Assembly (NCBI RefSeq): GCF_017357105.1
Contig: NZ_CP071596.1
Coordinates: 2,852,001-2,916,000 of the forward strand
Direction: 5' to 3'
DNA: 64,000 nt
Source: Natronosalvus caseinilyticus
Lineage (GTDB): Archaea; Halobacteriota; Halobacteria; Halobacteriales; Natrialbaceae
The notes beneath the pieces are model-generated. The model had not been told where the DNA came from, searched no databases, and was given only the letters and a program-made list of their open reading frames with translations. A program made the translations under genes and the position numbers. Of the stretch, positions 6,545-15,595 are shown piece after piece; the first letter of the stretch is position 1; each line of letters starts with the position of its first letter.

Positions 6545-9500
6545 TTATTCCTCGTCGAAAGCCAAGGAGAACACCTTCCGTTGGCCAGCACGGAGATGTT
6601 GCGTGAAAGTCGGCGGGGAAATACCGAGTGAATCAGCGATGTCCTGCCCAGTGCTCAACCGGGGTGACTCGAAAAACCCGCTCAGATAGGCCATCTTGAG
6701 AACTTCCGTCTGGCGGTCGGTGAGCGGTTCTTTGATTGCCGTCTGGATGTCCCGAACTGATTTGAGCGGTCTGTTACACGAGCGACGAGAGGTGAGTTCG
6801 ACCGCCGGATAGGTGTCGCGAAGGCTCTCGAGGAATGGGCGGACATCGGTACTCGACGGAAGATCTACGACAGCTGTTGCACGGTCTCCATCGAATGTGA
6901 GAGTGTGTATTGCGACTCCCTGCCCAGTGAGGGTTGGCACGAGTGTGGAACCGGACACGGTCGCCCTGAGTAAGAGTGAATCGTCACTCTCAGTGATCTG
7001 TTCGACCTCCTCGATGGCAGCACGATCGTTTGCAACTGTATCGACCGCCTCAGCCGAAGCACCGTTAACTGTGAGAAACACATGTGCTGAATCGTCTTCT
7101 GCGGGAACCAATCCCTCAAAACTGATCTGAGTGCCGACGTTTTGTGCGAGCGTTGCGAGCGTCGTGCCGGGCTCTGAAATCTGAAGCGTCAGTTCGACCA
7201 CGCTGTCCGTCTGGCGGGTCTCCGTAGACTCGACGGTATTGATCGAATAGGCGATCGTCTCACCGAGTTCTTCCAGTAATTCAATATCGCGTTCGCGACT
7301 CTGTTGGTGGTCTGCGTAGACTGCTAAGACGCCGTATAACGAGTCCTCGTAGGTCAACGGAACGGCACTACACGCTCGAACACCTTGCTCGAGTGTCTGA
7401 TCGCGCCATGGATCAAACTGAGAGTCCAAGATGATGTCATCGACGACTTGGACATCACGAGTTTTCACTGCCGTCCCGATGGGGCCCTGTCCTGTAGGTG
7501 CATCGTTACTGGTAATTGTGAGACTGTCCAAGTAGTCCGGTTCGACCCCAGCCCATTCACTGGGCGTAATCGTGTCGGTACCAGCATCGTGTTCTCCGAT
7601 CCATGCGAACTCAAACAGGTCGGAGTCCGCAAACTGGTCACAGACAGCCCGGTCGATTTCAGCCCGCGTCTCGGCTTGCACTAACGTCTGACCGATCCCA
7701 CGGATGATCGCATTGATCTGGCTAAGGCGGTGTAGCTCTGCATTCTGCTCATCTAATTCTCGTTCACGGTCAGCACGAGTGAACGCGGCCTCGACAGTTG
7801 CCGTCATCGTCTTGATGAACTCGACCTCAGACTCAGCAAACTCGCTCGATCCCGTCGTGGCAGTAAGTAATACGCCCTGATTCCTCAGTGGTACGATAAC
7901 GATTTTGTTCAACGAGTCGTGCTCTGTTCCTCCCTCGATGATCTGCATCTCGTTCGTAACGAATGCCTCCCAGACGGCTCCCTCTTGAGATTCTCCCAGT
8001 ATTTCCGATGGCAGGGCAGTTTCTGCATCAGATGTCTGTGTCGCTAGTGAGAGGCACCCAGATTCATCGTATTGCATAATGGCAGTTACCGGGAGATCAA
8101 ATGCTGACTCCGAACGGTCTATGACTTTCTGGGCGATGTCAGCCCACGTTTCCGTATTCATGAGGTCGCGACTTATCTCGTTGAGGCCCGTCAGCTGTTC
8201 CTCACGGTGTTCCCGTTCGAGTTCGTAGCTCAACCACTGACTCATCAGGTCGAGGAAGGTGTACTCGTCGTCGGTGAACTTCCGCTCGCGAGCGGAACTA
8301 TCGGCGAAACAGACTGAGCCGAAGACGCCATTGCTATCGGTCACCCTTGTCCCGAGATAGCAGCCGAGGCCATACTCCTGGTAGAGTGGGTCACCGTCCC
8401 AACCATTTGCTTCAGCGTCCTCGACTCCGACTGGAACGTCCAGCGAGATCGTCTTATTACAGTACTGGTCGGGTTTCGGAGAAAACATTGTACTACCCTC
8501 CTCTAGATCGGTGCCGTGGGTGCGGATAACTCGGAATTTCTCCCCTTCTTCCTTGAGGAGGAATCCCATGTCCAAACCGAACCGGTCACACCCTATGTCA
8601 AGAAGTTTCCCAATCTTGTCTTCGAGAGTAAGGTCTCGGGCAGAGGTTATTTCGTAGAGGGCGCGCTGAGCGCGGTCGCGTTCGGTACGTTCTAGTTCGT
8701 TGCTCACCCACTTCCCCATCAGTTCCAGAAATGTCCGCTCGTCGTCGGTGAACGACTCCTTGCGCGGCGACGTATCGTAGAACCAGAGCGTGCCGTATGG
8801 ATCACCGTCAGTGGTCACCCTGAGACCGAAATATGTCCTGACGCCGAGTTCCTGAAACACTGGGTCGGAGTCCCATTCCTCCCCGACAGTATCGGGCACG
8901 GCAGTGAGTTCAGTTTGGGTGATAGCCTGTCGGCAAAAACAGTCTTCACCAGGTTGTATTTCGAGAACGCCTGTTTCATCGGGCATCTCGGGGCCCACCA
9001 TAACCTCTGTCCGAAAATCGTCATCCCACGACGGGAGATACGAGAGGCTACCGCCCTTGAGATTGAAATAGTCACACCCGAGTTCCAACAACTTCTCTAC
9101 TGTCTCCTCAAACGGCAAATCATTATTTTCGGTTAGCTCGGAGAATTCGCGGAGGTACCGTTTGTGCTCTTGTAATTCCGATCTCGCTTCGGTCTGCTTC
9201 CGTAGTGACCCCATGATTTGGTCAATTTCCTGATCTGGGTTCTCTGGGCCGAGGAACTCCTCCGGGGGTATATAGTAATTGTTCTGAAAGATATCGTGGT
9301 CGGAGATCAGATGCGGATGTGTACTGATAATCTCCCGGATGACCTCCGATGGGAACCGATTGCGATTGTACTGACAGAGCCCGATGAAGTCCCTACTGTC
9401 AAAGACATTATTCGATAAGCTCTCGTATTCGATGAGAGCTTCGGTATCGGGTTCATCCCCGAGGGCCCAAGTCATCTCGCCGACGACCCGTAACGCTTCG

Positions 9501-9922
9501 TACTCCTCGGTCGCATCGTCGATCGTATCGTGTAGAAATTCAAGCACCCCCTCGCGATCGAACGTCCCACCGCGGAGATAGATGTCGTGTTTGGTATGGA
9601 TCGACAGTGCTCCTGATTTGAGGGCGCTATCCACATCAATACCGTGAGCGTTCATCGCCTCTAACACAACTTCTCGTGAGTTCTCGTCAGCGATGTATTG
9701 GACTCGCTCGCCCCGTTCTAACCCCTGACGTACAAAGGGGATGGCTGTCGCAAACTGGTCTTCGCGGTTCTCGTAGATGAGTGCAAAATGGTCGTTTGCA
9801 GCTTCATGGTCGTGGATAGGTTCGACTACTCCGCGAAAATCATCATCGTGACGAAGGGCCTCTTGAGTAGATTCGAGGCCAGATACTTCAGGCTCGTGGG
9901 TCTGTTTTGTTGTTCGATCCAT
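6545..9922 (-). CDS. Large multi-sensor Bat-like regulator (MEDS, four GAF domains, HTH)
   Basis: The 1125-residue protein begins with a MEDS domain (about 43-205; DHFALIYENREDQFATAIPFVRQGL, a DcmR/MEDS signature). Four GAF domains follow at about 266-412, 430-570, 588-714 and 745-895. A bacterio-opsin-activator N-terminal-like domain lies at about 905-1045 and an HTH_10 DNA-binding domain at 1067-1120 (LTDRQTEVLKMAYLSGFFESPR...TGQDIADSLGISPPTFTQHLR). No kinase or receiver is present, so it should act as a cytoplasmic one-component regulator sensing small ligands, redox or light. The GAF2 domain resembles the GAF of the 4140-5003 protein. Its target genes are not evident from position. Confidence 0.85.
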   Translation of the reverse strand: MDRTTKQTHEPEVSGLESTQEALRHDDDFRGVVEPIHDHEAANDHFALIYENREDQFATAIPFVRQGLERGERVQYIADENSREVVLEAMNAHGIDVDSALKSGALSIHTKHDIYLRGGTFDREGVLEFLHDTIDDATEEYEALRVVGEMTWALGDEPDTEALIEYESLSNNVFDSRDFIGLCQYNRNRFPSEVIREIISTHPHLISDHDIFQNNYYIPPEEFLGPENPDQEIDQIMGSLRKQTEARSELQEHKRYLREFSELTENNDLPFEETVEKLLELGCDYFNLKGGSLSYLPSWDDDFRTEVMVGPEMPDETGVLEIQPGEDCFCRQAITQTELTAVPDTVGEEWDSDPVFQELGVRTYFGLRVTTDGDPYGTLWFYDTSPRKESFTDDERTFLELMGKWVSNELERTERDRAQRALYEITSARDLTLEDKIGKLLDIGCDRFGLDMGFLLKEEGEKFRVIRTHGTDLEEGSTMFSPKPDQYCNKTISLDVPVGVEDAEANGWDGDPLYQEYGLGCYLGTRVTDSNGVFGSVCFADSSARERKFTDDEYTFLDLMSQWLSYELEREHREEQLTGLNEISRDLMNTETWADIAQKVIDRSESAFDLPVTAIMQYDESGCLSLATQTSDAETALPSEILGESQEGAVWEAFVTNEMQIIEGGTEHDSLNKIVIVPLRNQGVLLTATTGSSEFAESEVEFIKTMTATVEAAFTRADRERELDEQNAELHRLSQINAIIRGIGQTLVQAETRAEIDRAVCDQFADSDLFEFAWIGEHDAGTDTITPSEWAGVEPDYLDSLTITSNDAPTGQGPIGTAVKTRDVQVVDDIILDSQFDPWRDQTLEQGVRACSAVPLTYEDSLYGVLAVYADHQQSRERDIELLEELGETIAYSINTVESTETRQTDSVVELTLQISEPGTTLATLAQNVGTQISFEGLVPAEDDSAHVFLTVNGASAEAVDTVANDRAAIEEVEQITESDDSLLLRATVSGSTLVPTLTGQGVAIHTLTFDGDRATAVVDLPSSTDVRPFLESLRDTYPAVELTSRRSCNRPLKSVRDIQTAIKEPLTDRQTEVLKMAYLSGFFESPRLSTGQDIADSLGISPPTFTQHLRAGQRKVFSLAFDEE

Positions 9923-10314
9923 TGGCGCTATTTACTTACGAAGGCCCTTAAACTCGGGCATGGTACAGAGGCTAGAGAATATACAGAACGAACCCAAATC
10001 ACGACGCCAGCAGCGCCCAGAGTGACTGTTACCTCGTCAGTATCGAACCGGTCAGAGGTCTTGGCGCTGGATTTTTTCTCTGACACCCTTCGTTGAGAGC
10101 GTAGCAATCTTCTCTCACTTTCACAGTGACAAACTACACGCTCATACTACGATGATACAGTCGGTGATTTTGACCACATTGCTACAAAGAGTACCACGCT
10201 ATTGCGTCCCCATCGCTCCGGGTTACGCCGTCGCAAAATAGCACAAATGTCGCTTGATGGGGCGGGCCACCACGTCGTCGCCGCGGGCTCGAGCCTCGGG
10301 TTGAGTAGAGGAGA
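9923..10314. other. Intergenic region upstream of the Bat-like gene
   Basis: No gene is supported. The region holds the promoter of the Bat-like gene and a copy (10163-10190) of the short GGTGATTT/CTACAAAG repeat seen at 5886. Sequence 10191-10314 adjoins the truncated Lrp copy. Confidence 0.45.
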
Positions 10315-10497
10315 TCAGCGGGGTGCCCGTATGATTTCGCCGTTCTCTTCGAGCTTGGTGATACGATTGGCGACCGTGCTGGACGAGACGCCGACCTGTT
10401 CCCCAATGGCGTTCGTCGTGTTATTCCGAGCATCTTCCTGCAAGAGATACAGGATACCTTTGTCAACCGAGTCAAGTTCCTCCGAGGCCAGGGGCAA
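10315..10497 (-). pseudogene. Truncated Lrp/AsnC-type regulator fragment
   Basis: About 52 codons match the N-terminal HTH of the intact regulator at 16423-16911 almost exactly (SEELDSVDKGILYLLQEDAR, GVSSSTVANRITKLEENG). The original ATG has become CTG. After the HTH the sequence diverges abruptly at about 10330 and the whole RAM/effector domain is missing. This is a decayed partial duplicate. A TTG at 10497 could start a 60-residue peptide, but I regard it as non-functional. Confidence 0.75.
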
Positions 10498-10535
10498 TTA
10501 CGAGATACAGTTGACAGCAACAAACTGGTGGTCGC

Positions 10536-10907
10536 TTATAGCTGAGCGAGGAATGGTTCCAGTTGGCCAATCTCCTCAGTCGGTTCAACGAGGTTCCGAC
10601 TTGAATCATAATTGATGACTCCTTTCTCCTCCAATTTTGGAATGTGAACGTGGTGCAATGATATATGAACCTGCTGCACCTGTTTACTGGGGATTTCAGT
10701 TATTTCTGTGCCCTGTTCCTTTTCGACAACCTCGTTACGGATATCAGTAAGAGTTAGTGGTCGGTCATGAGTGAGAAGCAGGTCAAGAATTGCACGACGG
10801 CGGTGGTGAGAGAGCAATTCAAGGACTCCGTCTACCGAAGTATCCTCTACTGGTATGGCTATTTCTTCTTTTGGAGTTTCTCCACTCCCGCTGGTTTGCT
10901 CACTCAT
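10536..10907 (-). CDS. DUF7344 winged-helix regulator
   Basis: The 123-residue protein contains VDGVLELLSHHRRRAILDLLLTHDRPLTLTDIRNEV and HISLHHVHIPKLEEKGVINYD, the DUF7344 winged-helix pattern. The ATG at 10907 (MSEQTSGSGE) is chosen; upstream in-frame codons lie in promoter sequence containing GTATAAAG. Its closest relative is the 13274-13654 gene, and the duplication includes the upstream 130 bp with a dispersed CAGTTCGCAC repeat. It stands alone, so its target is unknown. Confidence 0.8.
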   Translation of the reverse strand: MSEQTSGSGETPKEEIAIPVEDTSVDGVLELLSHHRRRAILDLLLTHDRPLTLTDIRNEVVEKEQGTEITEIPSKQVQQVHISLHHVHIPKLEEKGVINYDSSRNLVEPTEEIGQLEPFLAQL

Positions 10908-11002
10908 TGTATCCCGTGGACAAGACACAGGCACCAGTGGGTATAAAGTTCTCGCCAATACGATTTGAAAATATGTTTTGATTATGTGGGTGACTCCGCT
11001 GT

Positions 11003-11040
11003 TCGTTCAGTTCGCACACGTAGTTGTCGTTCAGTACAGG
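11003..11040. repeat. Dispersed CAGTTCGCAC...CAGTACAGG repeat, copy a
   Basis: CAGTTCGCACACGTAGTTG is followed by CGTTCAGTACAGG. Related copies occur at 13741-13814, 15498-15553, 21984-22022 and 22333-22362, all between genes of the regulator island. Here it lies between a DUF7344 gene and a zinc-ribbon gene that are transcribed divergently. Confidence 0.6.
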
Positions 11041-11118
11041 AGCTGGTGTGTTCAATCAGAACTGGTTTAGCTCCCTGTAAAGTTTAAGTAATCTGACGAA
11101 GTTGGAAACTCTTAACGT

Positions 11119-11298
11119 ATGGGGGAAGATCGAGATTTTCTCGTGGTCTGCGACCGGTGTGGAAACGCATATGCGGCCATGATTACTGACGATGGAGAAA
11201 TAGTCCCGATTGGTTCTCGAAATGGTTGCAGATGTGGCGGGACATCGTTCTCCCGAGTAGACGAAGAAGATTTTGACGAAGCTACTGACGGCAGCTGA
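11119..11298 (+). CDS. Small zinc-ribbon protein, paralogue 1
   Basis: The 59-residue protein has CDRCGNAYAAMITDDGEIVPIGS followed by CRCGG, so C11, C14, C37 and C39 form a CxxC...CxC zinc-ribbon pattern, then an acidic tail. Two paralogues occur at 16981-17175 and 22053-22259 with the same spacing. All are near histidine kinase, receiver or Lrp genes. The frame has haloarchaeal acidic composition and a clean ATG and stop. It may be a small zinc-finger regulator; its activity is unknown. Confidence 0.65.
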   Translation: MGEDRDFLVVCDRCGNAYAAMITDDGEIVPIGSRNGCRCGGTSFSRVDEEDFDEATDGS

Positions 11299-11376
11299 TC
11301 AGTATGCAGTGTAGTGAACAGATAGATCAGTCCAGAGGAGGAAAACGGAACGTCATGGGAATCGTTCTGTGATTCC
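11297..11376. repeat. 80-bp dispersed repeat, copy f
   Basis: GATCAGTATGCAGTGTAGTG through CATGGGAATCGTTCTGTGA matches 17242-17321 along its full length. Both copies sit just beyond the 3' end of a minus-strand gene. Confidence 0.6.
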
Positions 11377-11388
11377 GGTACAGATAAT

Positions 11389-12945
11389 CTACGCACCTGA
11401 ACCAGCCACTGCTGGAAGAGTGAACGAAAACGTCGATCCTTCACCGGGTTCGGACTCGACCCATATTTCCCCCTCGTGACGTTCGACGATACGTTCGCAG
11501 ACTGCGAGGCCAATTCCCGTGCCTACATAGTCCCCGTCGCCGTGCAATCCCTCAAAGACCTCGAATATCTGTTCTTGATTGTCAGAATCGATTCCAATTC
11601 CTTGGTCAATAACAGAGACTATCCACTCTTCACCATTCTGTTCGGCGGTGACGTGTATCTTCGGTGGCTCCTCACCACTGTATTTGATCGCGTTAGACAG
11701 CAGATTCTGGAACAGTTGGCGCAACTGGTTTTCATCCCCTTCCACACGAGGAAGCCGATCTGTGGTTATTTCAGCCCCGCTTTCTTCGATTGTTACCCGT
11801 AAGTCCTCACAGACGTCGTCGAAAACGACATCAAGATCGACTGGCTCAAACTCGTTGCCCATCGTCTCGATCCGGGAATACTGGAGCAGCCCGTCGATCA
11901 TTGAACGCATGCGCTCGGCTCCGTCCACGGCGTACTCGAAGAATTCCTCGCCCTCCTCGTCGAGTTCATCTCCGTATCGGCGTTCGATGAGCTGGAGGTA
12001 GGTAGAAACCATCCGAAGTGGTTCTTGTAGATCGTGGGAGGCGGCATAGGCAAATTGCTCTAAGCGTTCGTTTGATTCCTCAAGATCGGCGACTAACTGT
12101 TCGAGTTTCTCCTCGTACTGTTTGCGTTCCGTGATGTCTTGGGACATCGCTAAGATGGCATACACGTCGCCGTCGTCATCGGTCAGCGGGTGCGTACGGA
12201 ACTCGAACACGCGTCCTTGCATCGTCACCTCGAATGAGGTCGGCTCGCCGGCGAGTGTTGTGCGATAGTGCGATTCGATAGTTTCTAGGATTTCGCCTGA
12301 ATACACTTCTTGAACCTCTTCTCCTTGGAGATCTGCGGCGACAAAATCGACTGATTCAAAGCCCTGACCGCCGACGATTGTATGGCGTAACTCGTCGTCC
12401 AAGAGAGCGACCCCGCCGTTTGGAAAGTTCTCCGCGAGCGTCCGGTATCGTTGCTCGGATTCCTCGAGTCGGGCGACGGTCTCTTCGAGTTCCGCTTGCG
12501 TTTCCTGTAGCTCCCGGTTCCGTTGTTTGAGGGTAAACGTCCGCGTTTTGGCCCGTGCATCATGCCTACCTGCGCCAGTGCCGGCGACGGCAGCAAGCGC
12601 CGGCAGGATGAGAAAGTTGTGGGCTGGATCGTTCAACTCGGCAACGAGTGCGATAACGACGAGGATGCTAACCATCACACCTATTGCACGGAAACACCAG
12701 ATGGCGACGGTATCGAAGAATTCGGGTCGGATCTCAGTCTGCGGCAGGCGATAGCTCCAATAGAAGAGAGTGATTCCAGTACCACCGATCAGAACAGAAA
12801 TAATCAGTTCCTCCTCAAGTGGTGTCGGTCTCGGGATACTCGCGAACGGCCATATGACACTCAGTATGATATATGCACTCCCGAGACCCAAGATGGCACG
12901 TCGCCCGCCGATAATTGACAAAATGCCGGTCAAGGGCTTCATCAC
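11389..12945 (-). CDS. Membrane histidine kinase with PAS domain
   Basis: The 518-residue protein has four hydrophobic segments in residues 10-125 (about 15-34, 46-63, 80-103, 111-125). A coiled coil lies at about 135-165, a PAS domain at about 165-280 (YRTLAENFPNGGVALLDDEL), a HisKA domain with phospho-acceptor H304 in ASHDLQEPLR, and a HATPase domain (N418, DQGIGI at 447-452, GTGIGLAVCERIVERH). No receiver gene is adjacent, so it is an orphan kinase. The N-terminal membrane unit (YRLPQTEIR, DARAKTR) is shared with the kinase at 19588-21474, showing paralogy. The signal and partner are unknown. Confidence 0.88.
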   Translation of the reverse strand: MMKPLTGILSIIGGRRAILGLGSAYIILSVIWPFASIPRPTPLEEELIISVLIGGTGITLFYWSYRLPQTEIRPEFFDTVAIWCFRAIGVMVSILVVIALVAELNDPAHNFLILPALAAVAGTGAGRHDARAKTRTFTLKQRNRELQETQAELEETVARLEESEQRYRTLAENFPNGGVALLDDELRHTIVGGQGFESVDFVAADLQGEEVQEVYSGEILETIESHYRTTLAGEPTSFEVTMQGRVFEFRTHPLTDDDGDVYAILAMSQDITERKQYEEKLEQLVADLEESNERLEQFAYAASHDLQEPLRMVSTYLQLIERRYGDELDEEGEEFFEYAVDGAERMRSMIDGLLQYSRIETMGNEFEPVDLDVVFDDVCEDLRVTIEESGAEITTDRLPRVEGDENQLRQLFQNLLSNAIKYSGEEPPKIHVTAEQNGEEWIVSVIDQGIGIDSDNQEQIFEVFEGLHGDGDYVGTGIGLAVCERIVERHEGEIWVESEPGEGSTFSFTLPAVAGSGA

Positions 12946-13273
12946 TCGTTAAAAATGGCGCCACTCGGTTATGCTTGCTGAACCACGTCCCCGATACATC
13001 CTCCCACTAAATATAAGAGAAATTATGAATAGAGCTTTTGCTGAACGTGGAGGCGTTCATCCCTCTGGGTAATCATGCCGGTGCATTCGCTCTGCAATTG
13101 ACCAACGAACAACCTAGTGATTAGAATTCTCCATAATCGTACCCGATGGGCGTTCAGTCCCGAAGGCGCCCTTCTCGGTGAATTTTGACGAACGAGGGAC
13201 GAGTGTCTGAGACCATCGCTCCCGATATTTCAGCCCGATGGAGAACACGCAATCGGCAGTATCTCCAAGTGAT
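12946..13273. other. Intergenic region upstream of the histidine kinase
   Basis: No coding potential that I would support and no repeat recognised. It carries the kinase promoter on the left and the 3' end of a DUF7344 gene on the right. Confidence 0.4.
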
Positions 13274-13654
13274 TTATAGTTGGTTGAGGAACGGTTCCAG
13301 TTGAGTAAGTTTCTCTGTCGGTTCAACGATATTCCGGTTCGGGTCATAATTGACGACTCCTTTATCCTCCAATTTTGGAATGTGAACGTGATGTAATGAT
13401 ATATGGGTCTGTTTTACCTGTTGACTAGGGATTTCGGTTATGTCTGTGTTTTGCTCCTCTTCGACAACCTCGTTACGCAGGTCATTGAGCGTTAATGGCC
13501 GGTCATGCGTAAGAAGGAAATCAAGAACTGCACGACGACGTTGGTGGGAGAGCAATTCAAGGATTTCATCTACCGAAACCTCCTCTACTAGCATTATTCC
13601 CTCGCTCTGAGGTTTCCCATTCTCTCTGGTTTCGTCACTCCCCTCGTAGTCCAT
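13274..13654 (-). CDS. DUF7344 winged-helix regulator, duplicate of the 10536 gene
   Basis: The 126-residue protein shares most residues with the 10536-10907 product over the winged helix (VDEILELLSHQRRRAVLDFLLTHDRPLTLNDLRNEV, HISLHHVHIPKLEDKGVVNYDPNRN). The two upstream regions also match (GTATAAAGTTC, GATGTTTTGATTATGTG). The ATG at 13654 is chosen by that alignment. It is transcribed divergently from another DUF7344 gene at 13938. It probably binds similar operators to its twin; whether they heterodimerise is unknown. Confidence 0.8.
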   Translation of the reverse strand: MDYEGSDETRENGKPQSEGIMLVEEVSVDEILELLSHQRRRAVLDFLLTHDRPLTLNDLRNEVVEEEQNTDITEIPSQQVKQTHISLHHVHIPKLEDKGVVNYDPNRNIVEPTEKLTQLEPFLNQL

Positions 13655-13740
13655 GGACAAGACACAGACATCGATGCGTATAAAGTTCACTCCCAACTAC
13701 CCCGAAAAGATGTTTTGATTATGTGAGTGAATGCGCTTTT

Positions 13741-13814
13741 CGTTCAGTTCGCACACGTACTTACCGAATAGCGTGTCCGCGAATCCCGTCCTCGAGGTCA
13801 GTGGTCAGTACAGG
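13741..13814. repeat. Dispersed CAGTTCGCAC...CAGTACAGG repeat, copy b (expanded)
   Basis: CGTTCAGTTCGCACACGTAC and GTCAGTACAGGG are the two halves of the repeat. Here they are separated by about 43 bp of other sequence instead of about 5 bp. Confidence 0.5.
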
Positions 13815-13937
13815 GATGCGTGTATTACCAGCTTGTTCCGGTGTTACTATTCGAGCTTGCGTCTGTCCGAATGTGATTTTTCGAGTGAATGAGAGTGTTA
13901 TCCGTGAGCCCCCTTGTTTTTGCTATGAGATCCGTCA

Positions 13938-14270
13938 ATGAGCCAGGAAACCCAAACAGTCTCGACCGAAACAGCATTACGGGTAGTGGCAGATCCGTGT
14001 CGGCGATCAATCCTCTCCCAGTTGATCGACGGCGAGGAGACCGTGATTACGACGGATACCCTCGTTGATCGTATCAATCTCGAGAATCCACCTCCGGAGA
14101 CCAATACAACTCACGCCGACCCCCTTCTTATCGACGTACACCATACACATCTCCCAAAACTGGAGGACGCAAATTTGATCGAGTACGACCCGCGTACGAA
14201 AACGATTCGGTATACCTCGAACGAGCGCGTCGAGAGGGTGCTCCAATTCGTCACCGAAGAGCTGGAATAG
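13938..14270 (+). CDS. DUF7344-type winged-helix regulator
   Basis: The 110-residue protein contains ALRVVADPCRRSILSQLIDGEETVITTDTLVDRI and LLIDVHHTHLPKLEDANLIEYDPRTKTIRYT, matching the winged-helix fold of the DUF7344 family. It ends 50 bp before a TrmB-family gene in the same direction and could be co-transcribed with it. It diverges more from the 10536/13274 pair than they do from each other. Confidence 0.75.
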   Translation: MSQETQTVSTETALRVVADPCRRSILSQLIDGEETVITTDTLVDRINLENPPPETNTTHADPLLIDVHHTHLPKLEDANLIEYDPRTKTIRYTSNERVERVLQFVTEELE

Positions 14271-14320
14271 GGGACTTGAGACGGTAGGGGCTTTTTGTCC
14301 TCGAGAGGTCACTAGTTATC

Positions 14321-15112
14321 ATGGTGAGTTTTGAGGAGGAGCAGGCCGAAGCCGAGGCGCTGGAACGATTGCAAGACCTTGGGCTGTCCCAGTACGAGGC
14401 TCAAACACTCATCAATCTCCTACGCCTCGGGGCGGGAACCGCACAGGACGTCACGCAAATCGGCGGTGTCCCTCGAACTCGCGTGTACGAATCGGCAGAG
14501 CGACTCCACGAATTGGGATTCATCGACATCCAGCACACGACGCCACGAAAATTCACCGTGATATCTAATGAAACGATCATCCGACTGCTCGCCACCAAAC
14601 GCGAGAACACGATTACCGAACTCGCGGAGTGTCTCGAGGAGATCGGCCCCGCCCAGCCACAACGCGAACAGTTCGGCGTCTGGACGGTCACTGGACGGGA
14701 GGCGGTGGCATCCCGCATTGAGGAGTTCATCGCCGACGCTGACGAGCAGATCGTCTACATGACTATCGACGACTTGCTCACCGACGAACACCTCGACAGG
14801 CTTCAGGCTGCCGCGGAGCGTGGCGTCGAGATTCACTTGGCGGGGATTTCCGACGAAGTCCAGAAACGCATCCAGGAATCGGTACCGGAAGCCGAACTGT
14901 TCGAGACCCTCTGGGAATGGGAGGAGACGCCCGCTGGAAGCCTGCTGATCACGGACGAAGAGACGGCGCTCGTGAGCGCGCGCGTGGACGATATCTCCAC
15001 TGCCGAAGAAATCGAGGAGACGGCGATCTGGGGTGCCGGCGACCGAAACAGTCTCGTCGTCGTCCTTCGGGCGATTTTCACCTGGCGACTCAACACGAAC
15101 CAGCCGTCGTAA
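14321..15112 (+). CDS. TrmB-family transcriptional regulator
   Basis: The 263-residue protein has an N-terminal TrmB winged helix at about 12-85 (LERLQDLGLSQYEAQTLINLLRLG, GVPRTRVYESAERLHELGFIDIQ). A coiled-coil linker at about 86-112 follows, and then a C-terminal domain at about 118-260 (WTVTGREAVASRIEEFIADADEQIVYMTIDDLL...LAGISDEV) resembling the phospholipase-D-like effector part of the family. TrmB proteins generally regulate sugar uptake or central metabolism, but this one has no metabolic gene nearby. A HalOD1 gene follows 65 bp downstream. Confidence 0.82.
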   Translation: MVSFEEEQAEAEALERLQDLGLSQYEAQTLINLLRLGAGTAQDVTQIGGVPRTRVYESAERLHELGFIDIQHTTPRKFTVISNETIIRLLATKRENTITELAECLEEIGPAQPQREQFGVWTVTGREAVASRIEEFIADADEQIVYMTIDDLLTDEHLDRLQAAAERGVEIHLAGISDEVQKRIQESVPEAELFETLWEWEETPAGSLLITDEETALVSARVDDISTAEEIEETAIWGAGDRNSLVVVLRAIFTWRLNTNQPS

Positions 15113-15177
15113 GGCTGCCCAATAGTTCACTCAGAAAGTCACACTACACTCTTGTTTCTCGATCCCGTGCGAAGAGT

Positions 15178-15477
15178 ATGGTCGCAGAACGAGACGGTAC
15201 CGATCAATCTACCGATGCACGCGAGCCATTATTCCGCCGAACATACGATTGGTCAGATACAGCAGCGAGTATGGCCACGCTCACTGCCCTCGGAACACTC
15301 GAAAAGGTCGATCCGGTGGAACTTCCCGATGTTCTCGGTACCACACTGTACGACCACATCGATCCCGAAGCGCTAGACACGCTTGTCGCTGGCGAAGAAC
15401 GTGTTGACCTGTCGTTCCTGATCGACGACTATCGGGTGCGAATCGACGGTGAGGAGCTGACGATTACTCGCCAGTGA
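15178..15477 (+). CDS. Stand-alone HalOD1 domain protein
   Basis: The 99-residue protein has the HalOD1 layout: FRRTYDWSDTAASMATLTALGTLEKVDPVELPDVLGTTLYDHIDPEALDTL, then a beta hairpin with VDLSFLIDDYRVRIDGEELTITR. The ATG at 15178 starts it. It follows the TrmB gene on the same strand. It is probably an accessory signalling module; its biochemical role is unknown. Confidence 0.7.
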   Translation: MVAERDGTDQSTDAREPLFRRTYDWSDTAASMATLTALGTLEKVDPVELPDVLGTTLYDHIDPEALDTLVAGEERVDLSFLIDDYRVRIDGEELTITRQ

Positions 15478-15497
15478 GGTAGCTAACGATCTCCTCG

Positions 15498-15553
15498 CGA
15501 TCAGTTCGCACATGTAGTGAGCAATCCGTCACCTTTCGTTCGATCAGTACAGG
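15498..15553. repeat. Dispersed CAGTTCGCAC...CAGTACAGG repeat, copy c
   Basis: GCGATCAGTTCGCACATGTA is followed, after about 18 bp, by CGTTCGATCAGTACAGGG. It lies between convergent HalOD1 and receiver genes. Confidence 0.55.
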
Positions 15554-15595
15554 GTAACTACTCAGCACAGATCAGACATCCGCAAAAGGTGAACA

